Source: Trema orientale (lineage: Eukaryota > Streptophyta > Magnoliopsida > Rosales > Cannabaceae). Taken from it: a stretch of DNA of 64,000 bases. The stretch covers positions 184,254-248,253 of the forward strand of contig JXTC01000246.1 of NCBI GenBank assembly GCA_002914845.1, in the 5' to 3' direction. Below the pieces are notes generated by a model. It was not told the DNA's origin. It made no database searches and was given only the letters and a program-made list of their open reading frames with translations. Below, piece by piece: positions 27,160 to 39,076 of the stretch. The position numbers and the translations under genes are program-made. How positions within the stretch are numbered: the stretch's first letter is position 1; each line of letters opens with the position of its first letter.

Positions 27160-28867
27160 GGATGCTGGTGAACCTCAGAATTAAATCTCACTGTTGTAAA
27201 AAATAAATGTTATTATTTAATTTGCATTACGTAATTAATCGTAATTATTGAATTAAAATTTAAATGTCAAAATTATTTTTTTTTTTTTGAAAGGAAAATG
27301 TCAAAATTATTTTTGTAATCAATAAAGAATTAAAAAAAAAAAATTACTATGCTCCTTGTTCTCTACGTTGTAGTTTAGGAAGGGTAAAATTTTTTCTATC
27401 TTATTTATTAGAGAAAAATTAGAACTAATCAAAAAATTAGGTGCATAAAATATAAAACAATATTATGAGACATTATTGGTGCCTAACACCACATAAGATG
27501 TAATTCTGTTACTAGTTGGTTATAACCAATAAGTTGGATCCTACATGAGTCTTATTTGATATATAATTATGGTTAGCTTATAATAGATAAAACACATCAT
27601 GTAGTATTACGTAAGTTCTATCTGATATGTAACTATAATCAGCTTATAAGAGACGAATACATCGTATGGTATTGAGCATATAATGTACCTTCGTATTACT
27701 CCAAAAATATGATAAGATTAAGATATGATGCATTTCAATACATGGAAATAAAACTCAATAGTAACATAAAAAATAAAAAAAAAGAAAAATAAATAAAAAT
27801 TAGAAAAACTTTATTTTCTCCTCTATCTGTCCTAGCTTCCAAACCAGTTCTGCCATTAAAAAATAATGATTTTTCATGCTCATAAACTTAGCAACAAGAT
27901 GTTAATTTTGCTTTATGAATATAATCCAATGACTTCTATAATTATGATGGTTAATTATTACTATTAATTTTCAAATCTTCTTCATTTTTCTAGCAAAGCA
28001 AAATATATTCTCAATAATAAGTTGATAAAAAGTTTAAGAGACCTATGTAACCATTGCCCTTTTGGCTTGTTTAGGTTTTTATTTTTGTTTGTTTGTTTGT
28101 TTTTCTTTTTCTTTTATTTTTTTAACTATTTTCTTTTTTCTTTTTTTAACCAACCCTTTTTTCTTATTTAGTCATTGTTCAATGGGTTACACTGTCATTA
28201 TGGTAAAAGGCTTCAAATTCAAGGAAAGTAAATGAATGAATTGTTACATTGATGATGGTGGTGGAGATATGATATTGATGCCGGTGATTGAAAAGATGAA
28301 GCAATTTGATATTTAAAGAAATATAATTTTGATTTTCAAGAACTTTACTAAGGGTAAAATGGGGGCTTGATCTAGAAGAGAGAGAATGTGTGACAACAAG
28401 AGAAAGGAGATGGTAAAGACAAAATCAAGTGCATCTATACTCGATTTAATCAATTAGATTTGTGGAAGACCGTGGAAAAGAGAAAGAGAGTAGTATATGG
28501 GTCATGCCATGGTCAAATATGGGAAAATATTCAAATAATTATTTTTTTTTCCCCCTCAAATTCAAATAAATACCTATAAGCAAAAGAAACAATATTTACT
28601 CTAAATTTTTTGGCCAACTAACCATTAAATAAAGACTGTTATATTTATATTCAATAATCAAAATTTTTGAACAGAAGATGATTCCTTGAAGACTACTATT
28701 CTATTTTCTTTCAAAACCTTTTCTCTCATTTTATATTTTACTCTTTTTATTTTTGTTTTTTTTAAAAGATCCTCAAGGGATTTAATTAATTAATATTAGC
28801 CAAATCGGCCTTCAGAACATGGTATAGAAAAGTTACTCTTTTACTTAATGTGTTTTCTTCAACAATA
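27160..28867. other. Intergenic, upstream of RPT4
   Basis: AT-rich. A small duplication of GAAAATGTCAAAATTATTTT occurs near 27267-27318. A weakly repeated motif (ATCTGATATGTAACTATAAT and CTTATTTGATATATAATTAT) lies at 27548-27680. No gene or RNA is supported. Confidence 0.5.
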
Positions 28868-29547
28868 AGGCCACGTTTGAAATACAGGATAAGGATGGGA
28901 TTAGATTGGACTAAATTAATCATATATTTGGTGCATATATATGAGAGAGATTAAATTGGATTAAAAAATCCACCCCAAAAATAATCCCTTTAGAAGGAGA
29001 TAATCTTATCTTCTTGAAAATTTGAGATTGGAAAGGATTATGAATTTGATCAAAAATAATAGAATATTTTTAAAGTAGTAATAAATGGTCCTTTCGAAAT
29101 TAACTTTTAAAAGTGGTAAAATCAGAAATGGTATTTTTCAAAATATTTTTTTATAAGTGTATTTTTGCAAATAATTTTAAAAAAAATGTGATTTTCCAAA
29201 AATAAGTTTTAAAAGTGGTAATTTTCAAAATATTTTTTTAAAATTTCTATTTTTCAAAATATTTTTTAGAAAATGGTATTTTTAGAAATAAGTTTTTTAA
29301 AATGATATTTTTACAAAATTGATTTCTAAAAATCGTATATGTCTAAAATTTTTAAAAGTGATATTTTTCTGAATAATCAAACCTCAAAATTCGTTATTTA
29401 CCTAAACTATGAAACACACCTATCCTAACAAAAAGTAGCACACCAAACATAGGATAGGATTAGACTATAATTCTATTTTATCCTATCATATCCAATCTAA
29501 TCCAATCCTATCTTATCCTATCCTATCCTGCATACCAAATGAAGCCT
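28868..29547. mobile_element. Non-autonomous DNA element with GGATTAGATTGG-type ends
   Basis: The left terminus GGCCACGTTTGAAATACAGG plus GATGGGATTAGATTGG mirrors the reverse complement of the right terminus, GGCTTCATTTGGTATGCAGG followed by GGATTGGATTAGATTGG. The inner 29060-29370 is built of degenerate repeats of AAAAGTGGTATTTTTCAAAAT (period about 40 bp). It has no coding capacity and spans about 680 bp. Superfamily undecided. Confidence 0.7.
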
Positions 29548-31500
29548 AAGAGAATCAAGAAAAAGGTTACCAACTTTTGCCAAATTGGACTTCCAAATGC
29601 AATATGCCACTCTTTAGGTTTTGAGAGTGAGACCATATGGCAGTTAACTTTAGTTATTATTACTGTATGAGAAACTTTAGGACGTACACAACTTTTATAA
29701 CCACATAATCCAAATAAGCCTTGAAGGCAAGAAAAAGTCTTCTTTGTTTGCCTAATGTTACATTGTGCATGCCAATTTCACTCATTGATCTTCTCATCTT
29801 TATCGCAATTGTTGAGATATCTCAGTTGCTTGCCTAGTTCTTGAGCATTTTTTCAGCTATTAAATTTGGTTTCAATTCTCAGGAACTTTGCTGATGAGAG
29901 GTACAGAGTTGATGATGTCGCATGAAAGAGCAAATGCTTGAATTCCAGGTGAAATGTCGCTCTAACTACGCTTAATTATATTTCTAAGATCTTTTGGTTT
30001 TCTATTCATACCTTTTCTTTTCTTTTGTTTTTTTCTTTGCACTTTAGGTTAAAAGTTTAATTTGTCTTCTGTTCAAAAGCCAACCACGTGTATACATGTT
30101 GGGATTTCAATATGGATCAATTAAAGGGGTGTCTAGTATTCATCAAAAAAACTGGACGATTATATCATTTATGCATTTAATTCAAGCAATTCGTCATTAA
30201 AAAGAGAAAAGGGTGACTTATTTAAGTGAATGCATGTTATTTCTGCAGGTAAGTGAATTATTTCTTATAGTGGAATTTTACATTAGGATTATTTTTTCAT
30301 GCAATAATAACTGTTCTTTTTCAAATTTATATGCATTTAGGCTAAATATATAGCTTGGACTAGGTTAAGAATAGGTGTTTTGGACTAAGAATTTTATCTA
30401 CACAGCTTGGAAGGGCATAAGTGATCTGTTTATCAATTTGTACATCTTATTGTTGTGTGGTCAAATAGCAAGACTGCCAATGTACTAATGTGTGTAGAAG
30501 AATTGGGTAATATTGGCATTCCCCAAATAAAAGTTAGAGACTATCGTAGTATAGTTCAGTCATCAAACACATACTATTCAGATGGTGAACTAGTTGTACT
30601 TTGAGACGCAATAAATAGATGAATTAGATGAAGGTGGGAGATTCTAGATATTAATAAAAGTGGACAAATTCATGAAAACAACAAAGACAAGGATATTGAG
30701 TTGGCAAAAAGTGACAATAGAGCATATACTAAAATAGAGGAAGACATTCTTGCATCTGATGATGAAGGTACAAGCTCATCGGAGGAGTATATTCTATATG
30801 TTGACCTTGCTGCACCCGAAGCCCGTAAACAATCATTATTATCATATGTGGATAATAAGGAGGAGGATACTAATTAACATTGGCATCGTCAAGATTACTT
30901 CTAATAAAGAAAAGGAACTACATTCCACATTTTAATGATGCATGAGCTAATCTCGAAGAGTCAAAGTACATCGAAAATGATGGTTACGACATTGCTGTCT
31001 TTGATTTGAGCTCAAGGTTGTCATTGGATAAGTTCAAGATTGCATTCTACATATGCAATGATAAGCTAGACATAGGGTAAGTTTTAGACAAATCAAAAGA
31101 ATGACTCAGTTGCCTATTTTAAATTGTAACCCTTGATAGCTTTTTCTTTCTCCATCACAGTGAAACATTGTTGCAGATTGGAAATGCTGCATTGTTGAGA
31201 TGTTACACGAGGTCTATGCGACCGAATGGTCATGTGCAAGGTGAAGTATGTCACATTCTTTTATAATTGGAGCAAGTCGACTGCAATATTTTATTATGTG
31301 TTTCTATATTTGATTGATGCATATGCAAGGATTTGGACATATTAAGCCGGAATCAATAGATATATGCATCTTATCAACTCATGTCTTGATATTGTTTTCA
31401 TGTTACAAATTTTTCCCGTTTCAAATTTAATGGACTCATGCACAGTTAAGAAATTGAGTAGATTTATATTTCTGTAGAGAAGATCGAGATCTAACACGAC
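29548..31500. other. Intergenic with decayed, unassigned frames
   Basis: The stretch 30630-30880 translates to an acidic, Ser-rich piece (DILASDDEGTSSSEEYILY) with stops before and after. A piece at 30935-31075 reads ENDGYDIAVFDLSS and so on. The look is that of an old transposon open reading frame, possibly the N-terminal part of a Mutator-like transposase, but no diagnostic domain is visible. No intact gene. Confidence 0.3.
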
Positions 31501-31514
31501 AACTACAAGACAAA

Positions 31515-31910
31515 GCTGGATAATGCCATTATTCCGCTTGAAGAACTAGATCAAGCAAAGAAGGCTGCCGAGGAAGCCAAGAAACGAGCAGAAGCAGCCG
31601 AGCAAAAGCTACAGGAGGTGCAGTCGAGCCTTCACGAGCTGGCTGTTGAGAATGGGCAATCTGAGGAGTTCAAGTCCAAGCTTTAGACAGCCAACGAGGA
31701 GCTTGCCAAGACTAAGAAGAAGCTTTAAGGGGGCGTTTATCCCAGACTCTGATTGAGGATGGGGATGTACACTCTTTGGTGCAAGCACAATGATTTTGAC
31801 TTCTCTATTTTCTTGTTGCAAAATTCATGCCTCCGGAGGAAGAAGCGAATGAGATTGATGAGCAGGCGGTCATAAATCAGCCGGGTAGTAATGTAGTGGT
31901 CGCAGAGCTA
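31515..31910 (+). pseudogene. Coiled-coil gag-like relic of a retroelement
   Basis: The frame reads PLEELDQAKKAAEEAKKRAE, AEQKLQEVQSSLHELAVENG, a TAG stop, TANEELAKTKKKL, another stop, and later a PPEEEANEIDEQAV piece in another frame. A long Ala/Glu/Lys heptad coiled coil followed by an acidic tail is seen in gag-like proteins of some plant retroelements. I infer that origin from this form and from the retrotransposon next to it. Several stops make it non-functional. Confidence 0.4.
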
Positions 31911-33138
31911 GATAGTGAAAAGAATACTAGAGGCGACTAGAACCAGACTTGAGCTCCCACCTAGTAAGATAGACCCTTCTTTTCAAACCTGAAAAACTTG
32001 GTGTATTTTGATGTTTTCTATCCCTTTTTTAGGGAAAAAAAAAAAAAAAAGAAGTATGCAGTATATCTCATATATTAATGAAAATATTAACTTCTCCAAA
32101 CAAGTTGTATATTTGTTTATTTACTTGCTCGCATTTTACTGAAGAAATTTTAATTTCTGTTCACATTGTGAGCAATTTGAGTTTACATATACTTAAGAAA
32201 ATCAAATTTTCAAATAGTGTAAAATGAACTATTCTTGACTTAGCCACAATTCGCTCAATCAAATTGCTTAATTTAAGGCTAAGACCTTTAACTCTATTAA
32301 AGAGAGCAGGGTTATGGTTTTCACTTTGTTTTTGAGCAGCAATCAAATATTAATCACTTCGAACTTGGTCATTTTATAGCTGTATCTACTCGAATTTTAT
32401 AAATTATAACCAAAACTTGATTGCAAATTACTTTTTAATCTACTTTATATGCACATAGTGTCCCCTAATTTAGAGTTTACAAGTAAGCTCGAAACTGTTA
32501 GATTGAAGGGTTTTATTCAAAGACAAACCTTGGTAAAAAGTTCACTTTGAGGGCGAGCATAATTTTACAAGGAATTTATGCGAACTTATTGATAATACTT
32601 CCTCAAGTATTCCGCATTCCATATTCTTGTTAGCTTGTGCCCATTTATTCTGGCGAGATTACATGACCCTGGTCGAATTTCTTCAAAAATTTGATATAGG
32701 CCTTCCCAATTTGGGCCAAGGACACCAGCTCTTTGCTCTTGCATATTAGGGTAACTCATCGCAAAAAGAGCTCACTTTTTTTTTAATAGCCTTTGTCGTA
32801 CTTTTTATTATATTAGAGCCACTCGTTGCTAGTATACAGCTACTTGCATTGTGCTTATTCTCATTTTTCCTCAATAAGGTTAAGATTCCCTTATAGAAGC
32901 TTATGGTAGCCTCTTGATCGTAAGTTTTCTGCTCTATGTATTTGCACTTCAACTTCAATTGATATTATTGCTTCTGTACCATAGGTCATTAAGAAGGGTG
33001 TGTCTCATTGGTCACAATTCGAGTAGTGGTTTTGTAAAACTTTAGGGAACTCATTGACCCAAGCCTTTTGAGCTTCTCAAGCTTTGTTTTTAAGTTCTGC
33101 TTTAGTACTTTGTTGACTATTTCGACTTGGTCGTTCGT

Positions 33139-33447
33139 TTAGGGGTGAGCTACAACCGAGAAGCTTTTCGCTATTTCATACTTTTCCCAGAACATTCTTA
33201 TTTCTTCACTTTCGAAATACACTCTGTTATCTAAGATAATCTTCTTAGGTACACCTAGTCTATACATTATAGATTTTGTAATGAATCCAACGATCTTACT
33301 CAAGCTTATGGATATTAATGACTTTGCTTCAACCCATTTTGTGAAGTAATCTATAATGACCATAGCATATTTTGCCCCTCTGCGACCTGTCGATAGAGAC
33401 CCTATCAGGTCGATATCCCAGACAATAAGAGGCCAGGGAGAAGTCAT
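33139..33447 (-). pseudogene. Integrase core fragment of the gypsy element
   Basis: One uninterrupted stretch of 102 codons with the rve-fold start WDIDLIGSLSTGRRGAKYAM, IIDYFTKWVEAKSL, and the second acidic position region PKKIILDNRVYFESEE. The usual 'DNG..F' is changed to DNRVYF, so one active-site neighbourhood is altered. It ends in a stop where intact elements continue, and the downstream part is shifted in frame. Confidence 0.75.
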
Positions 33448-33689
33448 TATTGTGAGCTAAACTGGTGGTGCTTTACGATAGTGGGATAAACATTGGCATT
33501 TGTCATATTTTACACATAATCCATAGCGTCTTTCTTCATCGTTGGCTAATAATATCCTAAAAGTACTGTTTTCCTAGCCAGTGACTACCCCTCAAAATGG
33601 TTACCACATATTCCTTCATGTATTTCCTTGAAGATAGGTATTGATTCTTCATTATCTACATAATGAAGTAGTGGTATCGAGAAGCCTCG

Positions 33690-34280
33690 TCAGTATAGTA
33701 TATTATCGAGCAAGATATAATGAGATGCTCGATACTGTATTTTGCGAACTTCTTCTTTTTCAGTTAGCAGCCTATAATCTTTTAAATAAGACCAAATGGG
33801 TTCCATCCAAGATCGTAGTTTATTGTCATCGACTTTAAAGGTTGATTTTTGTTCTTCAATACTCGAATTTTTGAGATATACGACTGGTATAACATCGAGC
33901 AGATTAGCATCTTTGATTAAAGCAAGTTTTGACAATGCATCTGCATTTGAGTTGTAAGCTCGTGGTATCTGGCAAACTTTTGCTTTCTTGAAACTAGCAA
34001 GAAGTTTCTTGGCTTTTGCCAGATAGGTTACCATTTTTATACCTCGAGCCTGATATTCTCCATTAATTTGCCTTACAACCAGTTGAGAATCATTGCAAAT
34101 TATGATAGTTTCGACTTTTATTTCTTTTGCAAGTCTCAGACTAGCAAGCAGAGCTTCATACTCAATTTCATTGTTAGAGACTCGAAAACTAAAGCATAAT
34201 GCACAATATATCTTGTGTTCTTTTGAGCTAACCAACATTAGTCTAGCTCTAGACCTTTGCTCGTTTGACACCCCATCCAC
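33690..34280 (-). pseudogene. Additional RNase H domain of the gypsy element
   Basis: A 196-codon open stretch, the longest in the element. It contains NNEIEYEALLASLRLAKEIK, ICNDSQLVVRQINGEYQARG and PRAYNSNADALSKLALIKDA. These match the E, D and late D motifs of the RNase H fold. The first catalytic Asp strand (DGS...) is only partly visible (MDGVSNEQRSRA). Position between pol RNase H and integrase marks it as the second copy. Confidence 0.75.
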
Positions 34281-34432
34281 AAATAGTTTTCATTTAATCA
34301 AATTATCAGATTCTTATTCGAATATTTCAGGTCGATAAGTAAATTAAGCGACGAAACTAACTATCGTTTGCCCTTTAATTGTAGTTTGAGGTGTGAATCA
34401 GATCTCAAAATGGCTTAGTTCAATGGCCCATT

Positions 34433-34744
34433 TCAGTAGTCTTCATGATGCCTCAGGTTTTTGTAAAACCTATTTAACGAATAATTTGTCAGTACCTGGA
34501 TAAAGTGAGTGTGGAAGTAGGGTCTTAGCTTTCTTGAGCTAATGACCAAAGCATACACCAATTTTTCTATTTTTGTATAACGAAGTTCTGCTTCGAGCAG
34601 TCTCTTACTCATGTAATAAATACGATGTTGAATCGCATTTTCTTCTCTAACCAAGGTTGAGTTTATTACATGTTCTAATACAGCTAAGTACATATATAGA
34701 ACTTTGTTATCTATTGGCTTAGAAAGAAGTGGAGGTTTACCCAT
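34433..34744 (-). pseudogene. Reverse transcriptase-linked RNase H fragment
   Basis: Contains HRIYYMSKRLLEAELRYTKI, EKLVYALVISSRKLRPYF and a VLTNYSL piece. These are the signature of the RT-proximal RNase H of plant gypsy elements (usually 'YxSk.L..aE.rY...Ek..lal..a.rkLr.Yf'). Truncated by a stop. Confidence 0.75.
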
Positions 34745-36706
34745 GTGAGCTATTAGTTCCTGAAAGGCCTGCTCGTGCTTTTCTATCCACTCAAACTTTT
34801 TAGCTCCTCTTAAAGCATCGAAGAATGGTAAGCACTTGTCAGTGGCTCTATCCTTTCTGTTAAACTTTGTACTTCTTTTGGATTGTAAGAAGACTTCATG
34901 TTGAGCAAGCTTTGGATCTTTTCTAGATTCTCTTCTATTCCTTGCTCGTTCTCCATAGACTCCAAGAATTTATCAGAGGCTACCCTAAAGGCACACTTGA
35001 GAGTGGGTTTAGCATCATCTGGAATTTTCTTATCATGTTAAACGTCTCCTAAAGGTGTTCGATATGGTTAATTACTCGTTTGGACTTAACAAGTATATCA
35101 TCGACGTAAACCTCTATAATGGTCCTAAACTGATTGATAAATGTCTTTTTAACAAGTCATTAGTACTTGTTCTAACGTTCTTCAAGCAGATATATTCCTC
35201 GATCAGTAACGAAGGATGTATATTTTTCACTTGGTTTGTACATCAAGATTTGATTATACTCTGAGTAGGCGTCCATAAAACTTAACAACATGTATCCTAT
35301 TATTGCATAACGAGCTGATCTATTCATAGCAGAGGGAAACTGTCTTTCGGACAAGATTTATTTAAGTTTGCAAAGTCAATACAAGTCCTATACTTGCCCA
35401 TTGGTTTCTTGACTAGAACCGAATTAGATAACCAGCTTAGATATAGGGATTCAAAGATGAAACCTATTTTCTCGAGCTTCTCAACTTCTTATTTAAGGGT
35501 GATGTATATTTCGGGGAAGAGTGTCCTTTTATTTTGACGAACTAGTATAGAATTAGGATTGATATTTAGCCAATGACACATCACATTCGAGTTTGTCCCC
35601 ATCATGTCGGCATGATTCTAGGCAAATACGACCAACTTTACCTTAAGAAACCCTTAAAGTTCTTCTCGGAGTTTTTCTTCCAGATTTTTTATAACCTTGA
35701 GCTTTTTAGAAGGTTCCTGCTCGTCAATCAGAAATTCTACGAGCTCCTCAACTAGTCTAGTTGTCATTTCGTCCTTAATTATTTGCGGGTCTAAATTTTT
35801 ATCGAGAGGACCCGAGCTTATATATCTTTACTCGTGAACTTTGACTTTCTTATTCTCCTCAACTGTTTGGATTGACTGGATATAATACTCATGAGCTTTT
35901 TTCTGCTCACCTCGTTGAATTCTAATTCCTGAAAGGGTTAAGAATTTCACTGCTAAGTGGTGGATTGAAGTTATTGCCCTTAGATCCCTTAGCAAAAGTT
36001 TTCCCAATATGGCGTTAAAGGCTGATGGACAGGAGACAATGAAGAACTCGACCATGATTATTAATTGGCGAGGTCTAGATCCAATAGCTAGAGCCAGCTC
36101 TATCATTCCAAGTGGCAATAGGCTATCACCTGTGAAGCCATATAGTTTAGCTGTGGTTGGCTTCAAGTGCTGTAGATTGAGTCCCATTTTTTTACAAAGC
36201 ATCAATATATAAAATGTCGATAGAACTCTCATTGTCAACCAAGGTTCTGTGGACTAATATGTTGCAAATTTGTATGGGTATGACAAAAGGGTCTTTATGT
36301 GGTTGGTGGACTCTTCGAGCATCTTCTTCAGCGAATTATAGGCTCCTAATCTGTTTGTTGACTTTTTGCTGGTCGGTCCTCAACATAGAGAACATCAATT
36401 AAAAGGGCTTCTTGAGCATCAAGAACATACTTTTCTGGCACATCCTTGATGTTCTTTCCATATGCGGTCCTCTAAAAATTGTGAGAATTTCTCCTTGCAC
36501 ATCTTTACTACTATTTAACTCTCTTAAGATAAGAGCGAGGAGACTCATTCATTTTCTCTGCCTTATATTGGCAAGAGTTAATCACAGCGTTGCATAAACC
36601 CTTGAGACTTGAAATTGACGAATGAAATCTTATAAAAACTACTCCTATGAAGTGATAGACTCTGTGGACTTATTCTTCAACCACTTCTTTACTCCCTTTG
36701 CAAGTG

Positions 36707-37109
36707 TTACTGCAAAATATCTACGTCGATAGGTGACTGGACCATGTTCAAGTTCATCAAGTCGTTGAACAAGTTAAGGTGATCACGTGGGTCAGTTTTT
36801 CCTTCATATGCCATAATGGTTGGTATTTTGAATCCATCTGGAAGGAGTGCTTCCTGAATTTCTTTGGTGAAGGGCAAATAATGTCCCTCCATATGAAATT
36901 CTTCTCGAGTAGCCAAGTGATCCAGCTCGATTCTCATGCAAGGTAAATCGTCGACTATAGACTCTTTTTTTATTAGCGGGTGTTACGGTTGAACTCTTAC
37001 TAGTCGCTGTTTGAGCTGTATTAGCTCGTCGTCGAATTAATTGATCTCGCAGATCACCTTTATTAACTCGATTCAAGTCGTTTCTTATGCGACCTATCCT
37101 TTTGAACAT
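36707..37109 (-). pseudogene. Gag core fragment, unit 1
   Basis: Overlapping frames contain EEFHMEGHYLPFTKEIQEAL, PDGFKIPTIMAYEGKTDP and RDHLNLFNDLMNL. This is the entry to the retrotransposon gag (capsid) domain, usually 'f.vP..d.YdGktDP..Hl..f...m'. Homologous blocks are at about 39290-39560 (unit 2) and 41898-42197 (unit 3). Confidence 0.75.
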
Positions 37110-37603
37110 ACTTCTACCAACTGCGGTTGGCTCATTTTGTCGTAATGTGGGTGGGTTCTTTTATGGAGGCCTAGCTAGTAAGCTTCCAGTTTTTATCCTA
37201 ACGAAATGGTTGGGATTTAGAAGGGTATTTTCTCGTTCTGTTGAACTTTGTATATGTGAGCTCCCCACATCTTTCTCGTATATAGATAACCTCAAACATG
37301 GTCAGGTTAAATAGGATGGTGCCTCAGTGATTCTATTCACCTAATTAAATCTTCTGACAAGTTCTTAATTGAATCAACAATAGTTCAAACTTCAGTTACA
37401 GCTTCTTCCTAGTAGTTTTGTCGTGCATACAACAGTTAGATCTGCATGTTGATCAACCTGGCTCTTTTCTAAAATGACGCCACCTCTCCACAACATGAGT
37501 GCCTTCCGAATGGAGGCTTTTACTGAGGATCTATTGGGTTCAAACAATAGGCTGGACCTATTGGTTCATCCACTTATATTTCTCTTATCCCCTTTTTTTC
37601 AGA

Positions 37604-38152
37604 GATGTAAAGTGGGCCAGACTGGCCCACATTTGATAAGCTCATATAAGCTTTGAACCGTGCTTAGGCCCGACCTGCCAAAAATATGGGCCTGCCCTGT
37701 CCATCTCATATTCTTATTAAGGGACTCGGAACGGCCCACAAGCCCAGCACGTATTTTATATGGGCCACAATGTGGGCCTAATTTCATTGTTATTCTACAC
37801 TTTAAAATTTCAAATATGGGCCTAAAATCCATTCATAATTCTTTTAAAATTTGAATAAATTGAAAATAAACAAAAATTAGTAAATAAATAATATTAAAAG
37901 CACGTAAATGAAAATATCTAACTAAGATTTTTTAAAATTTTAATGAAGAAATATATTTAAAATTATATATAGAATGACTAAACATTGGCCTAATATAAGC
38001 TAGTAAAAATGTGGGTCATACAGGGCCGGGCCTGTGGGCCTATGACTAAGGCCTAGCTCGGCCCCTACTCTATATAACAGGCCAATCCAGTATTGTGCTT
38101 TTTCTTCGAAATATAGCCAAACCCACAAACCCGGCCCACATTGACATCTCTA
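37604..38152. mobile_element. GGCCCA-rich hAT-like MITE, copy A
   Basis: Bounded by AGAGATGTAAAGTGGGCC on the left and the complement of GGCCCACATTGACATCTCT on the right. GGGCC and GGCCCA words crowd the first 150 and last 130 bases around an AT-rich centre. It resembles common plant non-autonomous elements with AGAGATGTCAAT-type ends. Two further copies, at about 40231-40828 and 44815-45372, share the flanking DNA. This copy was therefore already inside the captured segment before it was multiplied. Confidence 0.65.
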
Positions 38153-38379
38153 AATTTTTTCTCTTATTTAGGTTGTCCAATGGGCTTTGAGAGAAAGACT
38201 CATAAAATGGGCTTTTAGCTGGTCGAGAAAAGAAGAGTTTAGACAATAAAACCCCCTCTTTCACAAATAAAACCCTCCTTCATCACAAACAAAACCCATC
38301 TTCATCACAAACAAAACTCTGCCTCCTCTGTATACAACACTATATATAGTACCCACAAAACTTACTATATATAGTGCCC

Positions 38380-39076
38380 ATTAAACTTTCAGAACCATCT
38401 TAACTTGTCCAGCTTCAAGATCTTGTGTTTGTTAGGGATTAGCCCATTGAGAGTGCGAATCGAACACGTAAAGGTAAATTAATTTTTCTTGATTTGGTAG
38501 TTATTTTTCTATTTATTTATTGATCTATTTTATCCTTTTTATTTATTTATTGGCAGTAGTTATAACCTCGTATCTATTTATTTATCGATTTATCTATCTT
38601 TTTGCTTATTTATTTATTAATTAAAGGCTAAACGCCCTTTTTATTACTAATAAAATACATCACATCCGTATATCATGCATTTTCATTTATTTATTTATTT
38701 ATTTTTATTTTTCTGATTTGTGCAAAATTTTATACAGTTTGACGAAGATATAAAAGGAAATGGTTGTCGTATATCCATTTACAACCTCTCCCCCCGAAGC
38801 CGAACCTCCCAAATCCCTAGCCGAAATTCTCAATATTTGTCGGCCGAAAAAAAGAGTAGATTTAGTGTTGCCGATATCTACCATGCCAATTTTGAGTACG
38901 TTGAAGTGACTGACATCAAAACTAGTGGTATGAAGCATTTGGTTTATGAATACATAAAACAACTCGTGAAGGTCGTGGAGGAAGAAACAGAATCTGAATA
39001 AAAATAACCGGAACATGAATAGACTGAACATGATCAAAAACAGAAACAGTTAGGGGAAACGGAAATAGAAACGGAA
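38380..39076 (+). pseudogene. Captured gene 5' segment, copy A
   Basis: Contains TATATATAG boxes (38340-38375), a leader ending in AACACGTAAAG|GTAAATT (donor-like, about 38475) and an acceptor-like TTTTATACAG before 38738. A coding-like exon follows: FDEDIKGNGCRISIYNL, and in a second frame SVADIYHANFEYVEVTDIKT with KHLVYEYIKQLVKVVEEETE. A frame change near 38860 and a stop near 38999 break it. I do not recognise the protein. Copies B (about 41030-41731) and C (about 45550-46240) are homologous. In copy C the segment runs on into the SPO11/TOP6A-like relic, which suggests, but does not prove, that it is the 5' end of that gene. Confidence 0.55.

Larger units (their letters stand above)
32570..36240 (-). 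mobile_element. Ty3/gypsy retrotransposon pol region, decayed, with two RNase H domains
   Basis: Read on the minus strand, the domain order is protease-like region, reverse transcriptase, RNase H, second RNase H, integrase. Protease or pre-RT: 36238-35828 (FTGDSLLPLGMIELALAIGS; FNAILGKLLLRDL). RT: about 35540-34800, with KKPMGKYRTCIDF, LSFMDAYSEYNQILM and an intact EVYVDDIL near 35110. First RNase H: 34744-34433. Second RNase H: 34280-33690 (SNNEIEYEALLASLRLAKEI; AYNSNADALSKLA). Integrase: about 33650-33139 (WDIDLIGSL; AMVIIDYFTKWVEAK), with its C-terminal LGPNWEGLYQIFEEIRPG piece down to about 32570. Many stops and frameshifts are present. An extra RNase H between pol RNase H and integrase is known from the Tat group of plant Ty3/gypsy elements, so I place it there by inference. 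Confidence 0.85.

Noticed and set aside
30750-30935. Independent small gene
   Set aside because: An acidic frame with stops on both sides and no start or splice support; better read as a transposon relic.
37604-38152. CpG island or promoter from the GGCCCA-rich stretch
   Set aside because: The GGCCCA words are the ends of an inverted-repeat element present three times, not a single promoter.
38738-39000. MORC-type ATPase fragment (FDxDIKGNGCRISIYNL resembles the 'hGtkviIYNLW' motif)
   Set aside because: Only this short stretch resembles MORC. The following sequence (SVADIYHANFEYVEVTDI) does not fit, so no assignment is made.
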